In this document: positions 1-10,086 of the stretch, piece after piece
Layout of the letters: every line of letters begins with the position of its first letter
How positions within the stretch are numbered: position 1 is the stretch's first letter
NCBI GenBank assembly: GCA_964612465.1
Contig: CAZTDF010000004.1
Location: forward strand, 1-52,036
From: JAFGPJ01 sp964612465
GTDB taxonomy: Bacteria; Planctomycetota; Phycisphaerae; Sedimentisphaerales; Anaerobacaceae
Reading direction: 5' to 3'
DNA: 52,036 nucleotides
Translations under genes and position numbers: made by a program
Notes under the pieces: model-generated
What the model was told of the DNA's origin: nothing
Databases searched by the model: none
What the model saw: only the letters and a program-made list of their open reading frames with translations

Positions 1-3000
1 AGCGGGGTATTCCAGAAAATATTGCCGTCAAGGTATGCGCCCTGGCCGGGACGCCTGCCCGGAAGGCCGAGCTCGAAATATATGCCGGCTCCGGATGTGT
101 TGCAGACCGTGTTGTTTACAAATGTGAGAAAGGCCTCGTTCTTAACCTGGGCGGCGTGATCGATGTTGTAGAAAATATTGCGGACCATTACGTAGTGTTT
201 AGCAGCCCCGGCGGAAATTACATTCGACTCGCCCGAGGCCCGATTAAGATCGTCCTTGATGTAGTTCATGAAGAGATTGCCTTCGATATGAGCGTCGCAC
301 TCAAGGTCGAGCGCATCGTCTCCGCCGCCCATGAAGATATTGTTCATAATCTGCGGGATTGGATCGGGGCGTGACTTTCCGTCGAAGTCAATTGCATCGT
401 TGTGGCCGGGAGTGGTCCCGAAGACATTATTTTCGATTATAAACTGGCCGCCGGCGGGTATTCCGCTGCCCCAGAGATGCTCGGTGCGGTTGTCCGTGGG
501 CGTCTGTCCATCGGCACAGGTGTCGGTGAAGACCGAGTTGCGCACAATCAACGACGAATCTTTGGAGATGATACGTTGAAGAGTCGTGTTATCGAGTGTA
601 ACATGGTCAAGCAGGAGGTTGGAGTTTTCGAGACCGACCATGCCGTTATCCGTTCGCCCGTACTCAATTATCGCATAGCTGATGCGGTTGTCCTGCATCG
701 TGTTTGCGAATTGAATACCGCCCCACGTGCCGCCCGCTTCGGGTCTGCGAGTGAACCGTATCAGTTCATATTCTGTGCCCTCGGCGATAAGACGGCCCTT
801 GATATTCATCTTTGCATCAGGATTGAAAAAGACGGTTGTGCCGGGCAGGATGGTCAAAACGGTGCCCGGCGGTACGGTCAATTCGCCGGTGACAAAATAA
901 GGGCCTTCCTGCGGCGTCCAGACGGTATCATCTGAGAGCGAGCCTTCCGGCAGTTCGATCTGTTGTCGCTCGAACCATGTGTAGCCCTGATCGGTGACGG
1001 TCAAATCCGGGTCCGGATCGCCGGCGGGATCGCCCGCGTCTATACACGGTGACGTCCCGGCGAGCCGGTAGTCGTGATTGGTCTGGTCGACGAACATCGG
1101 GGAGGCATTCAGGTTTCCGGTGCCCGGCCACGGTTCGCCGAAGATGTCGGAGTAGCTGATGTGAATATCGGATTCGATGTACGGACTCTGGACGTCGACC
1201 GGATCGGTGGCGTCGATTATCGAGTTGGTCACGTTGTAAATAATAGTCCCGCTGTTGACGCCGTACTTGTTGTGGGACTGGATGCCGACATCAATGTGTC
1301 CCGGGGCCTTGTCGGTAACTATTGTTGTGTGGTCGATGTTGACGATGGCGGTTGCGCCTTCGAACGTCTTGGTCGCGATAGTGGCGATTGTCGGGTCTTC
1401 GGGCGCCTTGTTATTCTCGACAATAAGGCAGTAATTTATATTTACCTCGCCGCCGTAAACGCTGATGCCCTTATCCTTGCAGTCGCGGACGATGAAATCC
1501 TGAATAGTGACGTCGGAGCTGAGCGTATCGATGCCGTCGTCGTCAATGTTCGCGGCGACGCCATTGGTCAGCGTACATTGCTGCCCGGCCTGCTGGCCGT
1601 GTATGTAGATGCCGTCGGCATCGTCGTCGGCGTGCATGTCCGTGATCCAACTGTTCTCGAAAAGCAGTGCCGTGCCGGAAATTTCCGGCCCCATGACGGA
1701 GCGGGCAAAGAGGCAATTCCGGAATGACAAATCGCAGCCGGAGGTGACATGCCCGATTTTACCTGCGTTGTCGGTCAGCGAACAGTATTCGAAGACAAAT
1801 GTCGAGTTTGATGCACGGATAGCGGGGCCGGAATTCGAGTGGCCGATCCTCGGTGAGTGTCCGGCCTGCGTAATGTTCGTGTAAATGAAGCTCGATGGAG
1901 CCGCATTGTCGTGGTGCAGTTCGCCGAAGTTTCTGCCGGGTGTGAATGCGGTAATGGTCACTGGCGAGGCGGCCGTTCCGAGCGACTGGATGGATCCGGC
2001 CACGTCGATGTCGATTCCATCGCTGCCTGAAGATACGCCGTCAATGAGCATGAGTGTCCCGGGATTGAGCGTCAGTACCGCCCCGCTGGAAATTGTGAAG
2101 TCACCGCCGGTGATATGGTAAATGCCGCTCCATGTCTGTGTCCCGGCGAGTTCACCCGATACTGTCTGAATCGGTTCGCCGCTCCAGTCGGCCAGGACCT
2201 TGCTCGTGCTGGTACCGCTGACCTCGACGCCCAGAGTGAAATCGCCGGTGCCGTTAAAGCTGACCAGCGCGCTGCCGAGGCCGTTATACAGAGTGACCCG
2301 GTCGGTGGACAGTCTGATGCTCGGATTGTCGGCGACCGAAAGTCTCGCCTCGGCGTCCCAGAGATTGCGATTGATTGTCCCGTCATCGTTCAGAAGCTCC
2401 ACCCGCACAAGGACCGGTATGCCGGGCAGATAACTGTCGCGAACGATGAGGTTAGGGGTGATAATTTCTGTTTGCGCAGGGACCCGGGCAGTGCTGCCGC
2501 CGCGGTTATCAGGAAAATTATTGGTCGAGCCTGTGTCGTACCGGATGTCAATATATCCCCGGTCGACCTGGTTGCCCGTGCCTTTGGGGCCGTCGAAAGC
2601 CTGGACGATAATTCGATTGATGCCGGGATTGAGCAGTACGCTCTGGATTGACCATGTGCCGTTTTTCTGCGAGAAGTCGGATTCGGCAATCAAAAGACCA
2701 TTGACGAGAATAGACCGTGCTTCGATAGCGTTGAAAGTGCCGGAAAGATTGGTGAGCGGTATATTTGTGTTATGAAAGCCGTGAACTACTGGCAGGTTGC
2801 TGTTGATTGTTAACTGCTGCGGGATCTGTGGTTCGTCGCCGGCATTCGGATAGCCTCCGTACAGGATGCTGTTCGTGCGGTCGACGACAAACTGTTTGAT
2901 TCCGTGCTGACCTTCGATTTCCGAACTCGGCACCCAGTCGCCGAGCAGCCGGTCGATCAGCGGAAAAATATTCTCCGGTGCAAAGACCGTCTCGGCCAGA

Positions 3001-5510
3001 TCCTTGTACTGGCGATAGTAAAGCCGGATAACATCCGGGTGACCGAGCAGCCGCTCAAGGCCATCCACACCCGCATACACAAAGATGTCCCATTGGGGTT
3101 GGTAGTCATGGTCGCCCTGGCCGAGTACTGTGTCAAGGTCGTGCCCCAGAAGCCAGAACCGCGGATCTTCAACGCCGCGATACATCGCGTAGTCGTCGCC
3201 GGATCCTGATGTAAGGCCGCCTTCCCGGTTGCCCAATAGTGCATCGGTAGCAAGGAATCTCATCCACTTCTCAAGATTGATTACCTGGCTGATCTCGGCT
3301 ACAAATTGGTCATCCGTAATGTTTTTGTTGTTGAGTTTATCTATAAGAGTGAATAAGTCCGACCAGTCGTCTTCCGCTTCGTTTGTTTTCTTAATGTAAT
3401 TATTGCGGTAATCGTCGGGATTCGGAGTTTGGCCTGCGCTTTCTTTGTAGTCGAGATCGGCTACGGTTCGGGGGGCAGATCCGTCTTCATAGTAACTACA
3501 GCGATAAAGATTGCCGGCATCGTCGTGAGGGAAATGATTTTTGGCCCAGTCGCTGTCAAAAACCTCTATAGCGGAATACGAGCCGTATGTGTGACTGTAA
3601 TCGTCTGCTGCGAGGTTCTGACCGTTGACTCGAAGCTGAATGATACGCACGTCTGCCGCCGGCAAGCCCGCCATCTGGAAGATTACGCTGCCCATAAGTT
3701 CGAGGTGCGGGTATTTGCTGTTTATATTCAGTGCCGTGACGTTCTTCCATGAATGATCGCTCCGGAAATTGACGTGATAGCACATCGGTGGGTCGGCCCG
3801 CTTGCGGTTGCCGCGGTTGCGAACTCCGACGTTATAGCGGATGTCCGTGTAAACGCCGTCTACGCTCACGAATGTAGCGTTCATCTGCGCGTTGCTCATC
3901 GGCTCGGCGGCGAACAGGTTACCACTATAATTTCCATCCCCAATGTCCTCAAGCTCTGCCAGCTCATTCTCAGTCATTATCAGGTAGTACACCGGCTGGC
4001 TGCCGGGGACCCATCCTTTGTCTGTGCCGGCTGAATCATTCACCTGGTAGAGCGCGTTTGTCACCTGCTGTGTTATCCCGTCGACCATGCTGGGAGCGGG
4101 CCATGTACGAGAATTGGCGCCGGTATCGGTTGCTTCGAGATAGAACTCCATGATTGTGCCATCGGGTTGTGCAGGTATTCGTGCCGCGTAGATCCCGTCA
4201 TCCGCATCGCCGTCACCGTTTTGGCCGTCGTCGAGCATCGTTAAAGTGTTAAAGTCGGCCTCACCGTCCCTGCGATAATGTAAGGTTGCCGTAATGCCGG
4301 CCGCCGATTCATCCATGATGCGGGCCGATACTGTCACTGCGTCGTCGGATCCGGGAATAATCGGCCAGTGTATTGCTTCGAGGATAAGCGGTGCGATATC
4401 GTCAGCAGCTACCGAGTTAACCGCGCCGGGCGTTCCTCCGTTAACTGTACTCGCTGTCCAGTTTTGTCCGTACTCGTTTGGCATCCCGGCATTAATCAAT
4501 TCCAGTGAACTGCCGCCGCCATCGTGCTGATTCGACCAGACCCACCCGCGATGGGTATAGTCCTCCGGCCCAAGCTCGCGCACAGCCCAGTCACCATTGT
4601 CGGCGTATCGGACGCTGTCGATCTGCACGCCCGCATCGTCAAGAATCTCAATCGCTTCGCTACTATTGCTCAGCCGGCCCACCCAGCCGCCGACAACATT
4701 GCTTATCGATGGATAATGAGCTTTGAAGGTATCGACATCCGCGGCCACAACGAGATACTCCCCGGTGCCAAGCATCACATCGGGGAATGCAAAATCCACG
4801 CCATTGCTAATCCGCCAACCCGATAGATTGACCGGACCGATGCCGAGATTGAAAAGCTCGATATATTCGGCGCCGATGTTCTCTGCTCCGGGACTCGGAT
4901 GATAGGGATGGTACATAATCTCCGTAATCACAACGGAAATGGGCGCAGAGGAGTTGGGCTTGCCCGGCGTAGGAGCGGCGAGAGTCTGCCAGTTACTCCC
5001 GCCGTCGGGCATCCGGCCGTAGGAGCGGTTTTCGGCCTGTGAGCCAAAAGTCACCTCATCGATCAGAATTTTGCCGTCGGCGGCAAAAAAACGGATAGTC
5101 TCGCCATCGGAGCCAAGTTTGAAACTGGCATGAAGCGTACCCTCGTTCGTCTCGCCATCGGCCCATATCAGCAAAAAGCCTCTCGGAGCAATGGTGGTCA
5201 CAGCGGGATTATTATCGGGCACACGCCAGCCCGCGGCAGCCGACTGATTATCCGTAAGATACATCCCACCGATGTTTACTGACGAATCGCCGCTATTGTA
5301 AATCTCAATCCAATCGTCGTCATCGCCGTTCTGATCACGTGCTGAGCCGGCGTTATTAGCCATCAGCTCGTTGATTACCAGCGTCATATTGCCTGAATTC
5401 GTGTCGCGGGCATCCTGCCCGCGATCCGAGGGCGGGACGCCCTCGACACAGACAGAAACCGCCAAAAATACAACCATAATCAATGGTAGAAAAGACACTT
5501 TCGCAGACAT
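1..5510 (-). CDS. Giant secreted protein with lamin-tail, CotH kinase-like and beta-helix domains (3' end missing)
   Basis: I read this frame on the reverse strand from ATG at 5510 to the window edge without a stop: 1836 codons, incomplete at the C-terminus. Residues 1-24 form a signal peptide (MSAKVSFLPLIMVVFLAV), so the protein is exported. Two lamin-tail (LTD) domains follow at about 42-185 (opening LVINELMANNAG, with DDWIEIYNSG) and 190-365 (VVITEIMYHP, EYIELFNLG). A CotH kinase-like domain spans about 500-880, with LGNREGG near 760 and GHDLDTVLG near 789, the likely metal-binding acidic motif. From about 1120 onward comes right-handed beta-helix sequence typical of surface polysaccharide-binding or lyase-like proteins. 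CotH-family proteins can phosphorylate protein substrates; activity here is not shown. A GGAG lies 13 bases before the ATG, rather far, so the exact start is less sure than the frame. Confidence 0.88.
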   Translation of the reverse strand, partial: MSAKVSFLPLIMVVFLAVSVCVEGVPPSDRGQDARDTNSGNMTLVINELMANNAGSARDQNGDDDDWIEIYNSGDSSVNIGGMYLTDNQSAAAGWRVPDNNPAVTTIAPRGFLLIWADGETNEGTLHASFKLGSDGETIRFFAADGKILIDEVTFGSQAENRSYGRMPDGGSNWQTLAAPTPGKPNSSAPISVVITEIMYHPYHPSPGAENIGAEYIELFNLGIGPVNLSGWRISNGVDFAFPDVMLGTGEYLVVAADVDTFKAHYPSISNVVGGWVGRLSNSSEAIEILDDAGVQIDSVRYADNGDWAVRELGPEDYTHRGWVWSNQHDGGGSSLELINAGMPNEYGQNWTASTVNGGTPGAVNSVAADDIAPLILEAIHWPIIPGSDDAVTVSARIMDESAAGITATLHYRRDGEADFNTLTMLDDGQNGDGDADDGIYAARIPAQPDGTIMEFYLEATDTGANSRTWPAPSMVDGITQQVTNALYQVNDSAGTDKGWVPGSQPVYYLIMTENELAELEDIGDGNYSGNLFAAEPMSNAQMNATFVSVDGVYTDIRYNVGVRNRGNRKRADPPMCYHVNFRSDHSWKNVTALNINSKYPHLELMGSVIFQMAGLPAADVRIIQLRVNGQNLAADDYSHTYGSYSAIEVFDSDWAKNHFPHDDAGNLYRCSYYEDGSAPRTVADLDYKESAGQTPNPDDYRNNYIKKTNEAEDDWSDLFTLIDKLNNKNITDDQFVAEISQVINLEKWMRFLATDALLGNREGGLTSGSGDDYAMYRGVEDPRFWLLGHDLDTVLGQGDHDYQPQWDIFVYAGVDGLERLLGHPDVIRLYYRQYKDLAETVFAPENIFPLIDRLLGDWVPSSEIEGQHGIKQFVVDRTNSILYGGYPNAGDEPQIPQQLTINSNLPVVHGFHNTNIPLTNLSGTFNAIEARSILVNGLLIAESDFSQKNGTWSIQSVLLNPGINRIIVQAFDGPKGTGNQVDRGYIDIRYDTGSTNNFPDNRGGSTARVPAQTEIITPNLIVRDSYLPGIPVLVRVELLNDDGTINRNLWDAEARLSVADNPSIRLSTDRVTLYNGLGSALVSFNGTGDFTLGVEVSGTSTSKVLADWSGEPIQTVSGELAGTQTWSGIYHITGGDFTISSGAVLTLNPGTLMLIDGVSSGSDGIDIDVAGSIQSLGTAASPVTITAFTPGRNFGELHHDNAAPSSFIYTNITQAGHSPRIGHSNSGPAIRASNSTFVFEYCSLTDNAGKIGHVTSGCDLSFRNCLFARSVMGPEISGTALLFENSWITDMHADDDADGIYIHGQQAGQQCTLTNGVAANIDDDGIDTLSSDVTIQDFIVRDCKDKGISVYGGEVNINYCLIVENNKAPEDPTIATIATKTFEGATAIVNIDHTTIVTDKAPGHIDVGIQSHNKYGVNSGTIIYNVTNSIIDATDPVDVQSPYIESDIHISYSDIFGEPWPGTGNLNASPMFVDQTNHDYRLAGTSPCIDAGDPAGDPDPDLTVTDQGYTWFERQQIELPEGSLSDDTVWTPQEGPYFVTGELTVPPGTVLTILPGTTVFFNPDAKMNIKGRLIAEGTEYELIRFTRRPEAGGTWGGIQFANTMQDNRISYAIIEYGRTDNGMVGLENSNLLLDHVTLDNTTLQRIISKDSSLIVRNSVFTDTCADGQTPTDNRTEHLWGSGIPAGGQFIIENNVFGTTPGHNDAIDFDGKSRPDPIPQIMNNIFMGGGDDALDLECDAHIEGNLFMNYIKDDLNRASGESNVISAGAAKHYVMVRNIFYNIDHAAQVKNEAFLTFVNNTVCNTSGAGIYFELGLPGRRPGQGAYLDGNIFWNTP

Positions 5511-5867
5511 GAATATATTCTGTCTCCATCTTCACCGCTGCCATAGACCGGTGAGAAGCGGTTTTATCACTAACCTTCCAGCCTCAAAGTCGCGGTCATC
5601 GACGATGAGGGCATCTCTCACAAATTCTGCACAGAAACTTTATCTATTTTACCATTAGATAGTTTCTGAGTCAATTGAAATAGCCAAGCCGGTAGCTCGT
5701 GAATAAAACATGCCGATTTATCGAAAGAAAATCTCAATGTTTTGAGCATGGTCATATCGCGTTTTGCAGCCTGGGAGAAGCGTATGGTTGACGTTGAGCC
5801 TCGCGGCCCGTTTCGGAACTTCTAATCTGCTGGGGGCTCTCAATCGGTCGCAACATGGTTTCTTTGC
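5511..5867. other. Intergenic region between divergent genes
   Basis: This stretch separates the divergent CotH-type gene and the MBL nuclease gene. Apart from the reverse-strand promoter at 5646-5674 I see no convincing reading frame or RNA gene. Short frames on both strands lack a ribosome site and have no protein-like character. Confidence 0.5.
5646..5674 (-). promoter_or_regulatory. Sigma70-type promoter for the giant CotH protein
   Basis: On the reverse strand TTGACT (5674-5669) and TAAAAT (5651-5646) are separated by 17 bases, a near-consensus arrangement. It would give a leader of about 130 bases before the ATG at 5510. The -10 context GTAAAATAGA is identical to that of the promoter at 47965-47993. 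Confidence 0.5.
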
Positions 5868-5896
5868 TTGACTTAATGGGGACATCTTTGTAGAAT
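5868..5896 (+). promoter_or_regulatory. Sigma70-type promoter for the MBL nuclease
   Basis: TTGACT at 5868-5873 and TAGAAT at 5891-5896 are spaced by 17 bases and lie about 40 bases before the ATG at 5937. This fits a short leader containing the TGAGG ribosome site at 5926-5930. Confidence 0.55.
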
Positions 5897-5936
5897 CGAT
5901 TATTGAAAATCGACGTTTATTAAATTGAGGTATGCT

Positions 5937-7343
5937 ATGTCAATAAAACTGAAATTTCTTGGTGCCGCACAGAACGTTACCGGATCCCGACACCTCCTGG
6001 AAGCTAACGGCACGAAAATTCTTGTAGACTGCGGACTTTATCAGGAGCGTCAGTTTCGAGCAAGGAACTGGGAGCCTTTTACCTGTCCGCCCGAGAGCCT
6101 GGATGCCGTTCTTTTAACTCACGCCCATCTGGATCATTGCGGTTTATTGCCGAAGCTCGTCAAAGAAGGATTCAAAGGCAGGATATACTGTACCGCCGCT
6201 ACTTCCGAAATAGCGCAAATAATACTGCTGGATTCGGCCCACATACAGGAAGAAGATGCCAAGTACAAACTTAAAAGGCATAAGCGGGAAGGGCGAAAAG
6301 GCCCCCATCCCATTGAACCGCTTTATACGACCGCCGAAGCCGAGGCATGTTTTCCACAATTCTCCCCTGTGAAATATAAACAGCCTGTCAAGATTGGTGC
6401 CGGCGTTGAGGCGACTTTTTGCGATGCGGGCCACGTTCTCGGTTCTTCGATTATCAGGGTCAAAGTCAGCCAGGACGGGCAGGACAGAACGGTCATATTC
6501 TCAGGCGACATAGGCAGGCCGGACAGGCCGATCGTGCAGGATCCCTCTATTGTCGAGCAGGCCGACTATGTCCTGGTCGAGTCCACGTATGGCGACCGCG
6601 TGCATGAGGGCCCCGAAGATACCAAGAAACTGATCGCCGAGGTCATCAATTCGACGAGGCAGGCCGGCGGCAATATTATCGTCCCGAGCTTCGCGCTCGA
6701 ACGCTCGCAGGAGCTTTTGTATTATATTAACGAGCTGCTGCTCCAAAAAGCGATAGAGCCATTACAAGTTTTTCTGGACAGCCCAATGGCTTCACGCATC
6801 ACAAAGGTGTTTCAGAAGCACCGCGAGTTGTACGATGAGGAGATGACGGAATTTATGAGGCGCAACAAGTCACCCTTTGAATTTTCGGGACTGAAAATGG
6901 CTGGGACAAGCGATGAGTCAAAAGCCATTAATCATATCAGGGGCACGATTATGGTTATAGCGGGCTCGGGGATGTGCACCGGCGGAAGAATAAAACACCA
7001 CCTGGTCAATAATATCACCAGGCCCGAGAATACGATCATGTTCGTCGGCTATCAGGCGGTCGGAACGCTCGGCAGGAGAATCGTCAACGGCGAGAAAGAA
7101 GTCCGAATACTCGGCCAGGAGTATCCGGTCAATGCCAGGATTGCGCGGATAAACGGTTTCTCGGCACACGCTGACAAGGAAGAGCTTTTCGAATGGTTGA
7201 GCGGATTGAAAAAGCCGCCCCGGAAGCTCTTTATTGTGCACGGCGAAGCCGAAAGCGCAAACAAGTTCGGTGAATATATTCGGGAGAAAACCGGCTGGCA
7301 GGTGGCTGTTCCGGCTTATCAGGATGAAGTTGTACTCGATTAG
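5937..7343 (+). CDS. MBL-fold / beta-CASP ribonuclease (CPSF/Ysh1-like)
   Basis: A cytoplasmic metallo-beta-lactamase-fold RNase of the beta-CASP family, expected to cleave or trim RNA using two zinc ions. The zinc motif THAHLDH gives H62, H64, D66 and H67; further ligands are in GHVLGSS and SGDIGRP. Beta-CASP features follow: VESTYGDR, DSPMASRI and the GSGMCTGGRIKHHL segment, then the C-terminal RNA-specificity motif NGFSAHAD. At 468 residues it has the usual size of bacterial members. I place the start at ATG 5937, because TGAGG sits 6 bases upstream; an in-frame TTG at 5925 has no ribosome site. It appears monocistronic, with its own promoter and a hairpin terminator at 7413-7450. The substrate cannot be told from sequence. 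Confidence 0.9.
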   Translation: MSIKLKFLGAAQNVTGSRHLLEANGTKILVDCGLYQERQFRARNWEPFTCPPESLDAVLLTHAHLDHCGLLPKLVKEGFKGRIYCTAATSEIAQIILLDSAHIQEEDAKYKLKRHKREGRKGPHPIEPLYTTAEAEACFPQFSPVKYKQPVKIGAGVEATFCDAGHVLGSSIIRVKVSQDGQDRTVIFSGDIGRPDRPIVQDPSIVEQADYVLVESTYGDRVHEGPEDTKKLIAEVINSTRQAGGNIIVPSFALERSQELLYYINELLLQKAIEPLQVFLDSPMASRITKVFQKHRELYDEEMTEFMRRNKSPFEFSGLKMAGTSDESKAINHIRGTIMVIAGSGMCTGGRIKHHLVNNITRPENTIMFVGYQAVGTLGRRIVNGEKEVRILGQEYPVNARIARINGFSAHADKEELFEWLSGLKKPPRKLFIVHGEAESANKFGEYIREKTGWQVAVPAYQDEVVLD

Positions 7344-7412
7344 TGATAGGTAGAAAGGGAATGCTGAAACAAAGCGATTTTTGCTGATACGACATCAGGA
7401 TCGATATGAAAT

Positions 7413-7450
7413 CGGGGCTTATACCAGTCGATCAGGTATAAGCCCCGTTT
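7413..7450 (+). terminator. Long hairpin downstream of the MBL gene (hairpin family copy 1)
   Basis: CGGGGCTTATACC (7413-7425) pairs perfectly with GGTATAAGCCCCG (7435-7447) around a 9-base loop and is followed by TTT. It lies 70 bases after the MBL stop and probably ends that transcript. A near-identical hairpin with a compensatory stem change lies at 26411-26447. Confidence 0.7.
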
Positions 7451-7522
7451 GTCTTGGTTGGTATTGAGGTTGTTAATTCATGCTCTGCTGTTATTGGCAT
7501 ATCTCCCCTGGCAATGCCGTGG

Positions 7523-7550
7523 TTGCTCTTTCGGGAAATCCTGCTATTAT
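7523..7550 (+). promoter_or_regulatory. Possible promoter of the first GH51 gene
   Basis: TTGCTC (7523-7528) and TATTAT (7545-7550) are 16 bases apart, about 55 bases before the ATG at 7605. The match to consensus is moderate, so this is tentative. Confidence 0.35.
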
Positions 7551-7604
7551 ATGATTTGAGTTGTAAAGCCAAATTAGAGATTATAATAGATTAAGGACAT
7601 TAAT

Positions 7605-9986
7605 ATGAAAAAAACATATCTTTCCGCATTGCTGTTCGTTTTTATAGTAACAGTTCTATCTCCGGCACAAAGCGTCAAGCTTACCATTGACCCGGACAGC
7701 ATAGTCTCTGAAATTGATAATAAGATATACGGCCATTTCCTCGAACACATCTTCCATTCGGTCAACGGTGGTCTTTGGGGCGAACTGATCTGGAACCGTA
7801 GCTTCGAGCAAAATAAGCTGGGGCAATGGACGGTTAGCGGCGAGACAATCGCTCAGGAAGGTATGGGCACGAATGTACGGCTGACATTCGGCGATACGGA
7901 CTGGCGAGATTATGAGTACAGCCTCGAAGCCAAAAAAACCGGCGGCCAGGAAGGTTTCCTGATTCTGTTTCGGGTTAAGAACGAAGATGATTTCTACTGG
8001 TGCAATCTCGGCGGATGGGGTAATGCCAGGCACGCGATCGAGCGAGGTAATAAAAACCGTGGTCGCTGGGGTACTGTCGGCCCGGCAGCGCGGGGGAGAA
8101 TCGAGCGGGACAAGTGGTACAAAATTCGGATACGCTGCGAAGGCCCGAAGTTCGACATCTGGCTCGATGGCGACAAAATAATCGAATTCACCGACGGACG
8201 CAGCGCCCACCTGGCCGGATGTGTCGGTATCGGAACATGGGCGACCGAGGCTACATTTAGAAACCTCAAGGTCAAGTCACTCGATGGAGCTATTCTATAC
8301 GAAGGCGTCCCCGATAATCTTACAGGCAGAGATACCGCCAGCTTCTGGCAGACATATGGCCGAGCCGAGGCATATCTTGACCGGGCGGACCCGCTAAACA
8401 GTCGAGTCTGTCAGAAGATTACAACCGGCAACGAGGGAGGTGGATTGCAGCAGGAAAATCTTTGCATTCGTGCCGGCGAATCTTATGAGGGATCCGTATG
8501 GCTCAAGGGAGAAGCGCCCGATGGGATGGTCGTTCGCCTGCTTGGCGACAATGGGCAGCAGGCTGAAGAAGCAATTGGCCGACCCTCCTCGGACTGGCGA
8601 CAGTACAACTTCAGTCTTAAGCCGGATTGGTCTTGTAACAACGCCTCGCTCAGCGTAGGTGCAAAGGCCAAAAGCGAGGTCTGGATCGACCAGGTTAGTC
8701 TTATGCCGGGCACATGGAAAGAGAAGGGCGGCTTTCGGCCCGACATGCTCAAGGCCGTGGCGGAACTCAAGCCCCCCGTCATTCGATGGCCCGGCGGCTG
8801 CTTCGCTTCTTCGTACCAGTGGAAGACCGGCATCGGCCCGCAGCACAAACGCCTGCCTCACCCGCGCGAAATCTGGGACGACCTCGACGTATATAGTTTC
8901 GGCACCGACGAATTTGTCAGGATGTGCCGGGCCGTCGGGGCAGAGCCTTTAATCGTCGTTAACATTGGCTCAAGAAGCTGGAATAACGACGCCGAAACGC
9001 ATGACTACACTCAGGATATTGTTGACTGGATCGAGTACTGCAACGGTTCCGCCGATTCGAAGTGGGGCAAGGTTCGTGCTGCGAACGGTAATCCAGAGCC
9101 GTACAATGTCAAATTCTGGGAAATCGACAACGAGACGTGGCATACACCGGCTCAAGAATACGCCGAAGAAGTCCTGAGACTCGCCCCGCTGATGAAGAAG
9201 GTCGATTCGTCTATCAAGCTGCTCGCTTGCGGCAGCGGCGGCATGGGAAGGAACGATCGCAACGGCATGCCGTACAACCGCACAGTGATTGAGCGATGTG
9301 CCGCCGTGCTGGATTATATAAGCATCCATCATTACGAGAACCCCAACCGATTCGCCGATGGGCCGCGCAATTACGAAGCATTCTTCCGCGAGCTTGGCGG
9401 GGTTATAAAATCTTCGAGCAATCCCGCTCTGAAAATCTACGTTTCCGAATGGAACGCCCAGAGCACCGACTGGCGTACGGGCCTGTATTGCGGCGGCCTG
9501 CTCAATGCCTTTGAGCGATGCTCCGACGTCCTGACAATGGGCGGCCCGGCACTGTTCCTTCGCCATGTCTCGGCCAGCTCGTGGGACAATGCCTTCATCA
9601 ATTTCGACCAACGCACATGGTTCCCCGCTCCGAACTATGTGGTTATGAAATTATGGCGTGAAAATTATGCCCCTCTGCGCCTGCAGCTTACCGGCGCCCC
9701 GGGACCGCTTAATGGTGTCGCAACAAAATCGAAAGACGGGACAAAGCTATATTACAAGGTAGTCAATCCCGGCGCCGAGCCGGTTCCGGTTGAGTTGATT
9801 TTAAAAGGCCCGCTGCCAATCGCCTCTGCCGGGATGAAACTGATTACCGCCGATTCGTTGATTGCGCGCAATACGCTGGACGAGCCAAATCGAATACGCC
9901 CTGTGCCGGCCAAAGTGAATGCCGACGGAAAATCCCTTCGCTTTACGATGCCCGCTTACTCGGCCGGCGTCGTTTCCGTCAGTCGC
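7605..9986 (+). CDS. Secreted GH51 alpha-L-arabinofuranosidase (3' end in the assembly gap)
   Basis: Predicted to release terminal arabinofuranosyl residues from arabinan or arabinoxylan. Residues 1-23 are a signal peptide (MKKTYLSALLFVFIVTVLSP), so it is exported. The GH51 barrel begins with NKIYGHFLEHIFHSVNGG near residue 43, is interrupted by a laminin-G/jelly-roll-like insert (about 65-235, including FRVKNEDDFYWCNLGGWG) and a carbohydrate-binding-like stretch (about 240-370), and resumes at PPVIRWPGGCFASSYQWK. The acid/base is E510 in WEIDNETW and the nucleophile E615 in YVSEWN. The reading frame is intact to 9986, where the N run begins; the end, MPAYSAGVVSVSR, is the usual last strand of the family, so probably only a few codons are missing. 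AAGGA precedes the ATG. A second, shorter GH51 is at 44480. Confidence 0.9.
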
Positions 9987-10086
9987 NNNNNNNNNNNNNN
10001 NNNNNNNNNNNNNNNNNNNNNNNNNNNNNNNNNNNNNNNNNNNNNNNNNNNNNNNNNNNNNNNNNNNNNNNNNNNNNNNNNNNNNN
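9987..10086. other. Assembly gap of 100 N
   Basis: Exactly 100 consecutive N bases, the customary placeholder for a scaffold gap of unknown length. It removes the 3' ends of two convergent genes (GH51 on the left, DUF362 on the right), so the true distance and any intervening sequence are unknown. Confidence 0.98.

Noticed and set aside
402..2651. Several plus-strand frames of 80-220 codons in the first 5 kb
   Set aside because: They are antisense to the continuous reverse-strand CotH-type frame, have alanine/valine-rich shadow composition and no ribosome sites.
9801..10086. Extension of the reverse-strand DUF362 frame through the N run into the GH51 region
   Set aside because: It depends on translating N as sense codons and then reads antisense to the GH51 gene.
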